Assembly (NCBI GenBank): GCA_965227875.1
Contig: OZ245783.1
Span: forward strand, 2,232,001 to 2,296,000
Direction of reading: 5' to 3'
Source: G965227875 sp965227875
GTDB taxonomy: Bacteria; Pseudomonadota; Alphaproteobacteria; Rhizobiales; JAJFHC01
DNA: 64,000 nt
Under the pieces are notes generated by a model, which worked only from the letters and a program-made list of their open reading frames with translations, was not told the origin of the DNA and ran no database searches. Of this stretch, positions 20,485 through 29,159 are shown piece after piece. A program made the position numbers and the translations under genes. The first letter of the stretch is position 1. Each line of letters begins with the position of its first letter.

Positions 20485-21423
20485 ATGTCCACAGTTCTGT
20501 TCTGCTCAACCCGCAATGTTCCCGGATGGGAGGACAGCGTAACCGGTCCGCTGGCGGAAGCGCTGCGAAGCCGCGATTTGTCTGTGGCGCATCTCCAGCT
20601 GCCCGCTGACGCGGCCGAAGCCGGCGAGGGCCGTCGACGCGGCAGTCTGCGCGCAGAGGCCGAAACCCGCGCCGCCGCTTTCCTCGTTCTCGACGATCCG
20701 GCTCTCGAACCTGCCGCCGAAGAAGCCGGCATGCCGTTCGCTACCCTGTGTCATGGTTGGTACGTGCCGACCAGCGGCATGTCTCGAGCCGGTCCCCGCA
20801 AAGCCGGGGAGGCCGAGAGGATCGTCTGCACGCTGCCTGAGTTCGACCCCTGTTCCGCTATGCGTCCCGAGCCCGTCCCGGGACCGCTCGCAGCACTTCC
20901 GCAACCGGCCGACATGCCCACGGAGCCGTTTGCGGTCTGCGTGTTCTCCGACGAGGCCCCGATGGTTCACGCCGTTCTGCTCGAACTCGTCGAGCAGGGG
21001 ATCGGCACGGCACTCTTCGGCCGGATCGGCGAAACCGGGTTCGGCCGGCAGCTTGCCCGCGAAGCGATCGGCATCTACCGGGAGGGCGCGCCGTCGGCCG
21101 ACGACATCATCCGGTCGGTCCTGGTGATCCACGACGGCAACATCCACGCCGCCCAGATGGCCCTGCACGCCGGACGGCCTCAACTCGTTCTTCCGTTCAA
21201 TGACCTCGGTGCGTTTCATTTCCGGGTGCTGTCGGAACGTAAGCTCGCCGCGGGGCTCGGCGGCCGGCCGGAGCCGGGCAGCACGGCGGCAACCGTAAGC
21301 GCCCTCGTTTCGCCCGGTCGTCACAGGGACCGGGCGATGGCCTGGGCACAGTGCATCGCCGGCGACACCGACGCCGGGATGTGCGGTGAACTGGCCGACA
21401 GGATCTGCCGGCATGTCCGCTGA
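20485..21423 (+). CDS. GT-B glycosyltransferase-like protein (GT1-type C-terminus)
   Basis: 312 residues. The opening MSTVLFCSTRNVPGWEDSV is a Rossmann-like first strand. The C-terminal segment (IHDGNIHAAQMALHAGRPQLV then LPFNDLGAFH) resembles the sugar-nucleotide binding motif of GT1 enzymes (HxGxGT...GVPxLxxP), but the Gly-rich part is degenerate. The protein is shorter than usual GT1 enzymes (about 400). The next gene starts inside its end (11-bp overlap), so it is the first gene of a glycosyltransferase operon. No Shine-Dalgarno is obvious. Activity is uncertain. Confidence 0.6.
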   Translation: MSTVLFCSTRNVPGWEDSVTGPLAEALRSRDLSVAHLQLPADAAEAGEGRRRGSLRAEAETRAAAFLVLDDPALEPAAEEAGMPFATLCHGWYVPTSGMSRAGPRKAGEAERIVCTLPEFDPCSAMRPEPVPGPLAALPQPADMPTEPFAVCVFSDEAPMVHAVLLELVEQGIGTALFGRIGETGFGRQLAREAIGIYREGAPSADDIIRSVLVIHDGNIHAAQMALHAGRPQLVLPFNDLGAFHFRVLSERKLAAGLGGRPEPGSTAATVSALVSPGRHRDRAMAWAQCIAGDTDAGMCGELADRICRHVR

Positions 21424-23503
21424 AGACAAGCCTGACTGGCACGGCGCTGGCGCTGGCGACGTCCTGTTCTCCGTCGTCATCCCGACATTCGCCAGGCCGG
21501 ACCTGCTTTCCAGACTTCTGGAACGGCTGTTGCCCCAGGTGCGACGCGCCGCCGACCGCGAGATCGTCGTGGTGAACGACGCCTCGCATGACGCGCGCTA
21601 CGAGGAGGTCGTTTCTCGCGCATCGGACGGCATCGCCTACATTGTCCTGGAGCAAAACGGCGGCCCGGCCATTGCGCGCAATGCGGGTGCCGCGCGTGCG
21701 CAAGGGCGGTTCCTCGTGTTCACCGACGATGACTGTGTCGTCCCCGTCGATTGGCTCGACACGCTGCAGGCCATCGTGGACGCCGACCCGCACGCCGCGG
21801 CGGTCGCCGGCCGGGCGCTGCCCCTGCACCTGCGCAACGGCGCGGGTATGCTGGAGGCCTATCTCGCCGCACGGGCGCAAGCCAATCCCGGCCCGCATCT
21901 CGACCGGGGCAGGCTCGTCTGCATGCCGACCAACACGCTTGCCGTGCGCCGCGACTGGTTCGACCGTGTCGGCGGTTTCGACGACTTTTTCACCGTCGAC
22001 GGTGTTGGCCGCAGCGCCATGACCGGATCCGAGGACACCTCGCTGACCCTGCGTCTCAAGGCGGCCGGCGCGCCAATCCGCTATCGCCCGCAATGGTTCG
22101 TGCTTCATGACCTCGGACTCGGCTGGCGCACGTTCCTGAACCGGTATTATCGTTACGGGATCGGGTCAGGCCTGCTGCGGCGCCGTCTCGGGGATCGCCA
22201 GTACGGAGAGGCGGGCGCCATCTCCCCGCCTGCGGAGCGGCTCGCGCATTCTGGCGCGCTGGTTGGCGCCGTGTGGCGTGCGCCGGCCGTCGCCGGCCGC
22301 ACGGGGACGGAGTTCTGGCGCAACGCTGCACTCCAGGGCGTCGCGGACGCGGCATGGGCTCTCGGCGAACGCAAGGCCCGGCGCATGGCAGGCCCGGAGC
22401 TACGCCCCGGCCAGTCCGGAACCGGCACCGGTGGGCCGGTGCGGCGGAGCCAGACCGCCGACGGGTTCCGCGTCGCCATGGTCGCGCCGCTGAACGAACC
22501 GGTGCCCCCGCGTCTCAGCGGCGGTGTGAATCGCGTTGTCGCCTGTCTTTGCGACGGGCTCGTGGAAGCCGGCCACACGGTGGATCTTTGGGCGAGCGGG
22601 GACACGCGGACCGGTGCGACGCTTAACCCGCTGATCCGGAAGGCGGACCGGCGTGCCTCCAGGCTTCACCATCTAGCTGGCCTCTACCAGAAAGCCGTCG
22701 ACGAGATCTGCACCCGTCCGAACAGTTTCGACGTCCTCCATCTCCACTGGTTCGGCCAGCCTTTGTCCGTGCCGGACCATGTCGCGGACCGCTGCGTGGT
22801 CACCCTGCACTGGCGCACCGACCAGCCGCACCTAGCGGACCGTCTCCAGGGGGCGGGCTCGTCCCGTCTCGTTTGCCTGTCGCAGGCGCACGCCGCTCCC
22901 CTTGGCGGTCCGGCCAAAGTCGACATCGTTCCGAACGGGATCGACGCGGATCTTTATGAACCTGTGCCGCATCCCGATGACTACCTCGTCTATCTCGGGC
23001 GGCTGTCCGAGGAGAAGCGGCCCGACCGTGCGGTCAGGCTCGCCCGGTTGACCGGGAGGCAGCTTCGCATCGCCGGACATTTCGACAAGGAGGATCGTGC
23101 CTTTGTCGAGACGCGTCTGCAGCACATGATATCGAGCGACCTTGTAACGGTGCTCGGCGAGATCGACGATGCAGGCAAGCAGGAGCAGCTTGCAAATGCG
23201 GGCGCCCTCGTCCTGCCGCTTGACTGGCCGGAACCCTTCGGTCTGGTCTTGGCCGAGGCGATGGCCTGCGGCACCCCGGTGATCGCCTTCGACAGGGGCG
23301 CGGTCCGCGAGGTGGTGGAGCACGGCGTGACCGGTTTCGTGGTCGGGGACATACAGGAAGCCGCTCTCGCGGTCGCACGCCTGGCGGAACTGGATCGTGC
23401 GGCCATCAGAAGGCGCTTCGAGCAGCGCTTCACATCGCGCGCGATGGTGGAGCACTATCTCGGCCTCTACCGGGACATGACGGGAACCGGAACAAGGGCA
23501 TGA
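21413..23503 (+). CDS. Two-domain glycosyltransferase, GT2 fused to GT4
   Basis: 696 residues from the ATG overlapping the previous stop. The N-terminal GT-A domain begins FSVVIPTFARPDLLSRLLER and has a VFTDDDCVVP DxD motif for metal-sugar nucleotide binding. The C-terminal half is a GT-B/GT4 enzyme: GGVNRVVACLCDGL, LGRLSEEKRPDRAVRLARLTG and EPFGLVLAEAMACGTPVIAF, the expected E-x7-E nucleotide-sugar site. It probably adds two successive sugars to a lipid-linked or secreted glycan. It overlaps the ligase gene by 4 bp (ATGA), so sugar transfer and acyl activation may be coupled. Confidence 0.88.
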   Translation: MSAEDKPDWHGAGAGDVLFSVVIPTFARPDLLSRLLERLLPQVRRAADREIVVVNDASHDARYEEVVSRASDGIAYIVLEQNGGPAIARNAGAARAQGRFLVFTDDDCVVPVDWLDTLQAIVDADPHAAAVAGRALPLHLRNGAGMLEAYLAARAQANPGPHLDRGRLVCMPTNTLAVRRDWFDRVGGFDDFFTVDGVGRSAMTGSEDTSLTLRLKAAGAPIRYRPQWFVLHDLGLGWRTFLNRYYRYGIGSGLLRRRLGDRQYGEAGAISPPAERLAHSGALVGAVWRAPAVAGRTGTEFWRNAALQGVADAAWALGERKARRMAGPELRPGQSGTGTGGPVRRSQTADGFRVAMVAPLNEPVPPRLSGGVNRVVACLCDGLVEAGHTVDLWASGDTRTGATLNPLIRKADRRASRLHHLAGLYQKAVDEICTRPNSFDVLHLHWFGQPLSVPDHVADRCVVTLHWRTDQPHLADRLQGAGSSRLVCLSQAHAAPLGGPAKVDIVPNGIDADLYEPVPHPDDYLVYLGRLSEEKRPDRAVRLARLTGRQLRIAGHFDKEDRAFVETRLQHMISSDLVTVLGEIDDAGKQEQLANAGALVLPLDWPEPFGLVLAEAMACGTPVIAFDRGAVREVVEHGVTGFVVGDIQEAALAVARLAELDRAAIRRRFEQRFTSRAMVEHYLGLYRDMTGTGTRA

Positions 23504-24972
23504 ATCTCTGCGAGCTTGTCGAACGTCACGCGGAATGCATCCCGGACCACCCGGCGATCGAGGACCGTGGACGGACGATCTCCTATGCCGAACTTTCTCG
23601 ACTTGTCCGCGCTGCCGATGCGTGGCTCCGGGCACGGGGCGCGCGCCCCGGCGGGCGGGTCGGCGTGGCGTTGAAGGACACCTCCGACTTCGTGATCCTG
23701 TCGCTCGCGGTGGCTCGTGCGGGATGTACTCTCCTGCCGCTCGACTGGAAGGCCCGGCCTGCTGAGAAAGCCCGGCTTGTCGACGCCTTCGTCCCGGACA
23801 TCGTCGTGTGCGAGCCGGGTGCGGCCATGCCTGCATCGGTGCCGCGCGTCGAAAGGCCCGACGACTGGGCAGCCGCCGCGGCGCCGGAGGCAACCTCGCG
23901 AACTCCCGTTGCGGTCACGGACCAGCCGTTCAGTCTCCAGCTCTCCTCCGGTTCGACGGGCCGACCCAAGGCAATGCCGGTGACCCACCATCAATACGTC
24001 TCCCGTCTGCGTGTCCATTGCATCGAGGTCGGGATGCGCCCCGACGACCGCATCATGTCGGTGTTGCCCCTGTGTTTCGGTATGGGACGCCAGTCGGTTT
24101 ATGCGACCCTAATGTTCGGTGCGACGTTGGTGCTTCATCCACCGATGTTCACACCTGCCTCGCTTCTGGAGACGATCGAAGACAAGGCGGCGACCGGCAT
24201 CATGCTCGTGCCTGCGACGATACGAGCCCTGATCGAGGCCACGGGTGGCCGGGCCCGCGTGCTGACCGGCATGCGCTGCCTGATGGTGGGAGGGGCCCCG
24301 CTGTCGGGCGCAGAGAAGGACCAGGTCGCCGATCAGCTCACACCCAACCTGTTCGATCTCTACGGCACGGCCGGGATCGGAACGGCCACATATCTCAAGC
24401 CGGCGGACCTGTCCGCCCACGCAGACACCGTCGGCCGGGCGGCGGCCAACGTGGAGATCGAGATCGTCGATGATCGGGACGTGCCGGTAGCCGCGGGCAA
24501 GGCGGGTCGACTCCGGTGTCGCGGACCCGGCATGGCGACCGGCGTGATCGGAGATTCCTTCGACGATGAGGGCCTGCGGTCCGGTTGGTGCTACACCGGC
24601 GAAATCGCGCGCGTGGACGAAGAAGGTTTCGTCACGCTTCTCGGGCGGCGGGCCGGTCTCATTCTCAAGAACGGCATCAGCATCTACCCGGAGGAGATCG
24701 AGCGCGTGCTTCGTTCGCACGAGGCGGTCGTGGAGTGTTGTGTCGTCGGGGTCAGTGAAAGCACAGGCGAAGACCGGATCTGGGCCTTCGTGACGCGCCG
24801 GAGCCCTGGTACCGCAGGTGATATCGAGGTCATGTGCCGCCGCGAACTTTCCGCCTTCAAGTCCCCGGACAGGATCGTCGCGCTGGACTCCATGCCCCGT
24901 CTGGCGTCGGGCAAGCCGGACCGGAAGGCGCTGATCGAAAGTATCCGGAGCGGCGGGTTCGCAGGGGATTGA
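23500..24972 (+). CDS. AMP-forming acyl/aryl ligase (ANL superfamily)
   Basis: 490 residues; the ATG overlaps the glycosyltransferase stop. Motifs are LSSGSTGRPKAMP (P-loop), LYGTAGIGTATYL (A5 region), YTGEIARVDEEGFVTLLGR (A7/A8), NGISIYPEEIE and a C-terminal SGKPDRK with the catalytic Lys. It activates a carboxylic acid as adenylate and passes it to CoA or a carrier protein. No condensation or carrier domain is attached. The free carrier protein at 28.7-29.1 kb is a plausible acceptor. Substrate cannot be inferred. Confidence 0.88.
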   Translation: MNLCELVERHAECIPDHPAIEDRGRTISYAELSRLVRAADAWLRARGARPGGRVGVALKDTSDFVILSLAVARAGCTLLPLDWKARPAEKARLVDAFVPDIVVCEPGAAMPASVPRVERPDDWAAAAAPEATSRTPVAVTDQPFSLQLSSGSTGRPKAMPVTHHQYVSRLRVHCIEVGMRPDDRIMSVLPLCFGMGRQSVYATLMFGATLVLHPPMFTPASLLETIEDKAATGIMLVPATIRALIEATGGRARVLTGMRCLMVGGAPLSGAEKDQVADQLTPNLFDLYGTAGIGTATYLKPADLSAHADTVGRAAANVEIEIVDDRDVPVAAGKAGRLRCRGPGMATGVIGDSFDDEGLRSGWCYTGEIARVDEEGFVTLLGRRAGLILKNGISIYPEEIERVLRSHEAVVECCVVGVSESTGEDRIWAFVTRRSPGTAGDIEVMCRRELSAFKSPDRIVALDSMPRLASGKPDRKALIESIRSGGFAGD

Positions 24973-24975
24973 GCT

Positions 24976-26892
24976 TCATCGCGCGTCGGGACCGGCCGGG
25001 TTCGCCGCCGTGCGAACCTGCCGTGCGTAGATCAGCGCCCCCAGGCACATACCGGCGACCGTGAGCACTGCTTTCCAACTCATGTCCGCCACCGGCCACA
25101 AGACCGCCGCACCCGCGACGAGGCAGACGGCTCTTAGGGGCAGGGACATCGCGTCGCGGAGAATGCCTGCGAGCGCCACCGACACGAGCCCGATCCCCGC
25201 CACGGCCTTGAACCCGGACAGCGCCGCCGCCGCCATGCCGCTGCGGAACAGGAGGTCCGGGTCGGCGACGAAGATGAGGGGCACGAGATAGGCGGACCAA
25301 GCGATCCGCATGCTCGAGAGGCTGGTCTGCCAGGGCGGCGCGCTTGCCAGGCTGGCCGCTGCATAGGAGGCGATGGCCACCGGAGGCGTGATCATCGACA
25401 GCATGCCGAAATAGAAGACGAATAGATGGGCTTCCATCGCCCCGACGCCCGATGCCACGAGATGAGGTGCGGCAATCGCCGCCAGGAGAACGTAGATCGC
25501 CGAGGTCGGCATGCCGAGCCCGAGGACGATGCAGGCGAGCGCGGTGCAGAAAAGCAGCACAGGTATGCTGTCGCGGCCGATGTCGAGCAATACCAGTCCA
25601 AGGCTGAAGCCCAGGCCGGTCCGCTGTACGACGCCGATGACGAGCCCCGCCACGGTGCAGATCAGGATGATTTCGACGGAGGCCCTGCCGCAGGCCGGGA
25701 GGATTCCGAGAAGGTCGCCGGGCCGAATCCGCTGTGCCCTGGCGGCGAAAACGAGATTGCACGCGACGAGTGTTGCCGCACCGAAGAACGCAGCGGCCGC
25801 CGGCTGGAAGTTGAGCGGGCCAAGGCATGCGAAGATGACCGCCAGCGGGACCGCAAAGACGAAACCGGACGCCATCGGCACGGAGCTTTCGCCCGGGGCG
25901 TCGTCGTGCGCCGGTTCGGTCTCGAAGCGGCGTGCGTGCAGGTCGACATGGATGAAGATCGCGGCGTAGTAGATCGCGGCCGGAACCAGTGCGGCAGAAA
26001 CGACGGAGAGATAGGGAATACCCAGATACTCCGCCATGAGGAACGCCGTCGCCCCCATCACAGGGGGTGCGAGTTGACCGCCCGTGGAGGCCACGGCCTC
26101 GATGGCGGCCGCCTTGTGCGCGGGATAGCCGGCGCGGCGCATCAGGGGAATCGTTATGACACCCGTCGACGCGACGTTCGAGACCGCACTGCCGGACATG
26201 GAACTGAAAAGCCCGGACGCCACCACGGAGATCTTGGCCGACCGGCCGCGTGCGTTACGAAGGATCCGGTCGGACAGGTGGGCCACATAGCGCCCGCCGC
26301 CCGCCGCAGCGAAGGTCTGGCCGAACAGCACGAATGCCACCACGACCGTGGCGGAAATGGTCAGCGGCAAGCCAAGGATGCCGTTCGGATCGAAGGCGAG
26401 ATAGACGCTGAGCCTCTCGAACGGGACATAGCGGGCAGCGAAGGATCCGCTGAGGAGATGGCCCGCAAGGCCGTAGGCGACGGCGATCACCGAGAGAACG
26501 AAGAGCGGAAGTCCGGCGCGCCGCCGCAGCGCTTCGAGGCCGGTGGAAATCAGCAATACCGACAGAACGGGGAGGTAGAGGCCGGGTTCGTAAAAGCGGT
26601 CGAAGAGATCCGGGTAGCGGTAGGCCGCGTGGAGATGGAGAATGGCGACGCCTGCCGCGACAGCGGCATTGACCGTCCGCCGGGCGCCACCTGTCGCCGC
26701 GGCATCGGTAAGGAACGACCATGTCACGGCCAGGCCGAGCACGGTCAGAAGCATCTGCTCGCGGAACAGCGGCAGCCCCGCTATCCGGTGGAGGTCGACC
26801 GACCATGCGAACACGGTCAGGGGAATGAGGGCCGCCGTGACCGTGCCTGCCGCCGAAAGGAACCGTGTGGTGCTTTGTGTTGCGTGGTCCAT
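24976..26892 (-). CDS. TRAP transporter fused permease (DctQM type, TAXI-associated)
   Basis: 638 residues, nearly all hydrophobic, with roughly 16 or more predicted helices. The DctM signature region has GLFSSMSGSAVSNVASTGVIT, ASTGGQLAPPVMGATAF and VLGLGMPTSAIYVLLA. The N-terminal 150 residues correspond to the fused small DctQ subunit, typical of TAXI systems. It forms the sodium-coupled inner-membrane import channel for whatever the adjacent binding protein captures. It starts 32 bp after the binding-protein stop and is the last gene of a minus-strand operon with carrier protein and thioesterase. It ends 3 bp from the convergent ligase stop. Confidence 0.93.
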   Translation of the reverse strand: MDHATQSTTRFLSAAGTVTAALIPLTVFAWSVDLHRIAGLPLFREQMLLTVLGLAVTWSFLTDAAATGGARRTVNAAVAAGVAILHLHAAYRYPDLFDRFYEPGLYLPVLSVLLISTGLEALRRRAGLPLFVLSVIAVAYGLAGHLLSGSFAARYVPFERLSVYLAFDPNGILGLPLTISATVVVAFVLFGQTFAAAGGGRYVAHLSDRILRNARGRSAKISVVASGLFSSMSGSAVSNVASTGVITIPLMRRAGYPAHKAAAIEAVASTGGQLAPPVMGATAFLMAEYLGIPYLSVVSAALVPAAIYYAAIFIHVDLHARRFETEPAHDDAPGESSVPMASGFVFAVPLAVIFACLGPLNFQPAAAAFFGAATLVACNLVFAARAQRIRPGDLLGILPACGRASVEIILICTVAGLVIGVVQRTGLGFSLGLVLLDIGRDSIPVLLFCTALACIVLGLGMPTSAIYVLLAAIAAPHLVASGVGAMEAHLFVFYFGMLSMITPPVAIASYAAASLASAPPWQTSLSSMRIAWSAYLVPLIFVADPDLLFRSGMAAAALSGFKAVAGIGLVSVALAGILRDAMSLPLRAVCLVAGAAVLWPVADMSWKAVLTVAGMCLGALIYARQVRTAANPAGPDAR

Positions 26893-26924
26893 CCCGGCGG
26901 CGGGGAACGGCTATTCCGGAACCA

Positions 26925-27917
26925 TCAGTCCGACGTCTCGGACAGGCCGGCTTCCTCGAAGAAACGTTTGGCTCCTTCGTGGTAGTCGACGTCGGCTGCG
27001 CGGTACATGCGGGCCGGCACGAAGCCCTTGAAAGCGCCCTGGATCTTCGCCAGGTCGGACTGGCCTTCGTAGAGCGCCTTGGTCAACGCGTACACGTCTT
27101 CGTCCGACGTGTCGGTCGACGCGAAGACGGCATAGTCATAGGCCATGACGTAGGTCGGCTCCGATACGCCGGCGAGTCCATCACGGGGCTCGATCTCCTT
27201 GACGTAGGACGTCGGGAAATGCGTCCGCATGCGGTCAACCGCGGCCTTGTCCGGATCGAGCGAGATGAACCGGATCCTGATCTTGCTGTCCACTTCCGCG
27301 GTCTTGCCCGAACCGACGACACCGGTCGCGGCCACAACCCGTCCGCGCACGAGGTCTTCGCGCGCCTGCCCGGGACCGGCGACGGGAACTTCGGTGATGT
27401 CGCCCAGTTCGAGCCCGGCATTCGCCAGCATGGCCACCGTGGTCGTATGCGCGGCCTTGAACGCCTTGAAGCGGGTCGGGACCGCCTTGCCTTTCAGGTC
27501 TGCCATGGACCGGATATCGGAATCGTCGCGCACCATGTAGCCGATGAGAAACGGATGCAATACGCCAACGAGGCGGAGGTTCTTCGACGGACGTCCGTCG
27601 AACGGCCCGGTGCCCTTGAGCGCCTGGGTCACCTGGAAGACATTCGTTACGCCGAACTGGATCTCGCCGTTGCCGACCAGTGGAATGACCTGCGATGCGC
27701 CGCCATGTGGCTCGACCCGAATATCCTTGCCGCTGGCCCGAGCCGTGACCGTGGCGATGGCGGCCGCGAGGCGGTAGTTCGTGGTCTGCTGTCCGCCGGA
27801 GCCGATGCTGATCGGGTTGGCGAGGGCCGATCCGGCCGCGAATGTGCCGACCACCCCCGCGATGACGAAGCTCTTGATACTACGCAATTTAAATCTCCTC
27901 AGGGCTTGCGAATTCAT
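26925..27917 (-). CDS. TAXI-family TRAP transporter substrate-binding protein
   Basis: 330 residues with a Sec signal peptide (positive start MNSQALRRFKLR, hydrophobic core, cleavage near ALA-NP at about 34). The mature part begins ISIGSGGQQTTNY, resembling the GTGGxxGxYY start of TAXI proteins. VGNGEIQFGVTNVFQVTQAL and LKGKAVPTRFKAF are also family-like. It binds the solute in the periplasm and delivers it to the adjacent permease. It starts 20 bp after the thioesterase stop. The ligand is unknown; TAXI substrates include glutamate and other carboxylates. Confidence 0.92.
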   Translation of the reverse strand: MNSQALRRFKLRSIKSFVIAGVVGTFAAGSALANPISIGSGGQQTTNYRLAAAIATVTARASGKDIRVEPHGGASQVIPLVGNGEIQFGVTNVFQVTQALKGTGPFDGRPSKNLRLVGVLHPFLIGYMVRDDSDIRSMADLKGKAVPTRFKAFKAAHTTTVAMLANAGLELGDITEVPVAGPGQAREDLVRGRVVAATGVVGSGKTAEVDSKIRIRFISLDPDKAAVDRMRTHFPTSYVKEIEPRDGLAGVSEPTYVMAYDYAVFASTDTSDEDVYALTKALYEGQSDLAKIQGAFKGFVPARMYRAADVDYHEGAKRFFEEAGLSETSD

Positions 27918-27937
27918 GAACCGGTTTCACCGAAGTC

Positions 27938-28690
27938 CTACATCATCAGTGCACGTTCGAACAGGCCTGCGATCTCTTTTGGGTTACCGTGCATCAGGTC
28001 CTGGTGGAGGTCTGCACCGGGCTCCAGGACGTCAAGCGAACCTGCGGCGATGTACTGCCTCCATGCCGAATGCGGATCGCGGATGAGGCGCGCGCGCGTG
28101 GTGTTGCTGATCATGCGGATCGGCACCTCCGTCCGGCGCGGCTTGTGCCTGACGAGCGCCGCCCGGATTGCCCGGCTCGCGGCGTACATGTTTTCGCGCA
28201 TCCGGCTGAGCATCATGTTTTTGGGTTCGATGCCCCGCCTGCCGGCATATTCCGCAAGCGCTGTATCGAGCCTGGAATTCCACAGAGAGACATCCTCCTC
28301 GCTGCCCATCTCGTCAGGGTCGACATCGCCGAAAATGCCCCACGGCGCCGCCGGCGGATCGATGAGGACGATAACCTGGGTGGCATCGCCTTCGCGCCGC
28401 AGAATGTCGGCCATCTCGATGGCGATCATGCCCCCGGCGCAATAGCCGCCGAACCGGTAGGGACCCTGTGGCTGAACGGAACGGATCTCTTCCACATAGT
28501 CCCGGGCGATGTCGTCCATGGCGTGATTGGGTGCACTCTCTCCGTTCATGCCGCGCGCCTGAATGCCGTAGACCGGATACCCTTCACTGAAGTGATCGAC
28601 GAGTTTCCTGGCATAGGTGCACTGGCCGTGAAGGCCATGCAGGATGAAGAGCGGCCGGCCGGAACCATCGCGTCTGATGGGGACCAGCAT
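27938..28690 (-). CDS. Stand-alone thioesterase (alpha/beta hydrolase) with a cysteine nucleophile
   Basis: 250 residues from the ATG at 28690, 5 bp after the carrier-protein stop; a much longer open frame would run through that gene in another frame. PLFILHGLHGQCTYARKLV is the oxyanion region. The nucleophile elbow reads GGYCAGG, placing Cys84 where Ser is usual. An acid in VLIDPPAAPWG and a C-terminal GADLHQDL His complete the triad. NRPS/PKS thioesterases release or edit carrier-bound acyl groups, and Cys variants are known, some making strained lactones. Its position next to a carrier protein supports that role. Confidence 0.85.
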   Translation of the reverse strand: MLVPIRRDGSGRPLFILHGLHGQCTYARKLVDHFSEGYPVYGIQARGMNGESAPNHAMDDIARDYVEEIRSVQPQGPYRFGGYCAGGMIAIEMADILRREGDATQVIVLIDPPAAPWGIFGDVDPDEMGSEEDVSLWNSRLDTALAEYAGRRGIEPKNMMLSRMRENMYAASRAIRAALVRHKPRRTEVPIRMISNTTRARLIRDPHSAWRQYIAAGSLDVLEPGADLHQDLMHGNPKEIAGLFERALMM

Positions 28691-28695
28691 TGCCT

Positions 28696-29058
28696 TCAGC
28701 CCCGCGCCGCCAGGTCTGCGATGCGGCGGTCGAGAACAGCAACGGTCGCGCCCTCGAAAAGGATCTCGATGGGCAGGGAGACGTCGAAACTCTGCTGGAT
28801 ATCCAGGAGAAGGATCGTGCCCGACATGGAGTCTCCTCCCAGTTCGAAAAAGTCGTCGTGAAGGCCGGCCCTGTCGATGCAAAGAAGATCTCGGAACATC
28901 CCGGCGAGGGTGCACTGGCGCTCGGAAACCGGTGCGGCATAGGGTGTGGCGAGGCCGAGATCGTCCCGTCTGACGACGTCGGTCCGACCCGCGACGGGGA
29001 GATCGTATTCCGGCTGGCTTGACACTCTCAACTCTTCGATGACAACTCTTCCACGCAT
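28696..29058 (-). CDS. Free-standing peptidyl/acyl carrier protein
   Basis: 120 residues. DDFFELGGDSMSG contains the phosphopantetheine Ser77 of NRPS-type carrier domains. Residues about 40-60 (PVSERQCTLAGMFRDLL) resemble the linker that normally joins an adenylation to a carrier domain, and the first 38 residues are extra. It is the first gene of the minus-strand operon and is divergent from the flavoprotein gene, about 100 bp away. It presumably holds an acyl or aminoacyl thioester made by the ligase at 23.5 kb while other enzymes act, and the neighbouring thioesterase releases it (inference). A phosphopantetheinyl transferase is not in the window. Confidence 0.88.
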   Translation of the reverse strand: MRGRVVIEELRVSSQPEYDLPVAGRTDVVRRDDLGLATPYAAPVSERQCTLAGMFRDLLCIDRAGLHDDFFELGGDSMSGTILLLDIQQSFDVSLPIEILFEGATVAVLDRRIADLAARG

Positions 29059-29159
29059 GTTCTAGCGCATCGCGAGCTTGCTTAGGAGTCTGTTGTGTCT
29101 ACGATAATCTGTCTGCTGGCCCTTTCGGCGAAACGTGGCGACCGTCATGGAGGCACGGA

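Noticed and set aside
25426..26985. 519-codon plus-strand open frame
   Set aside because: Antisense to the TRAP permease and low-complexity, charged and Gly/Arg-rich.
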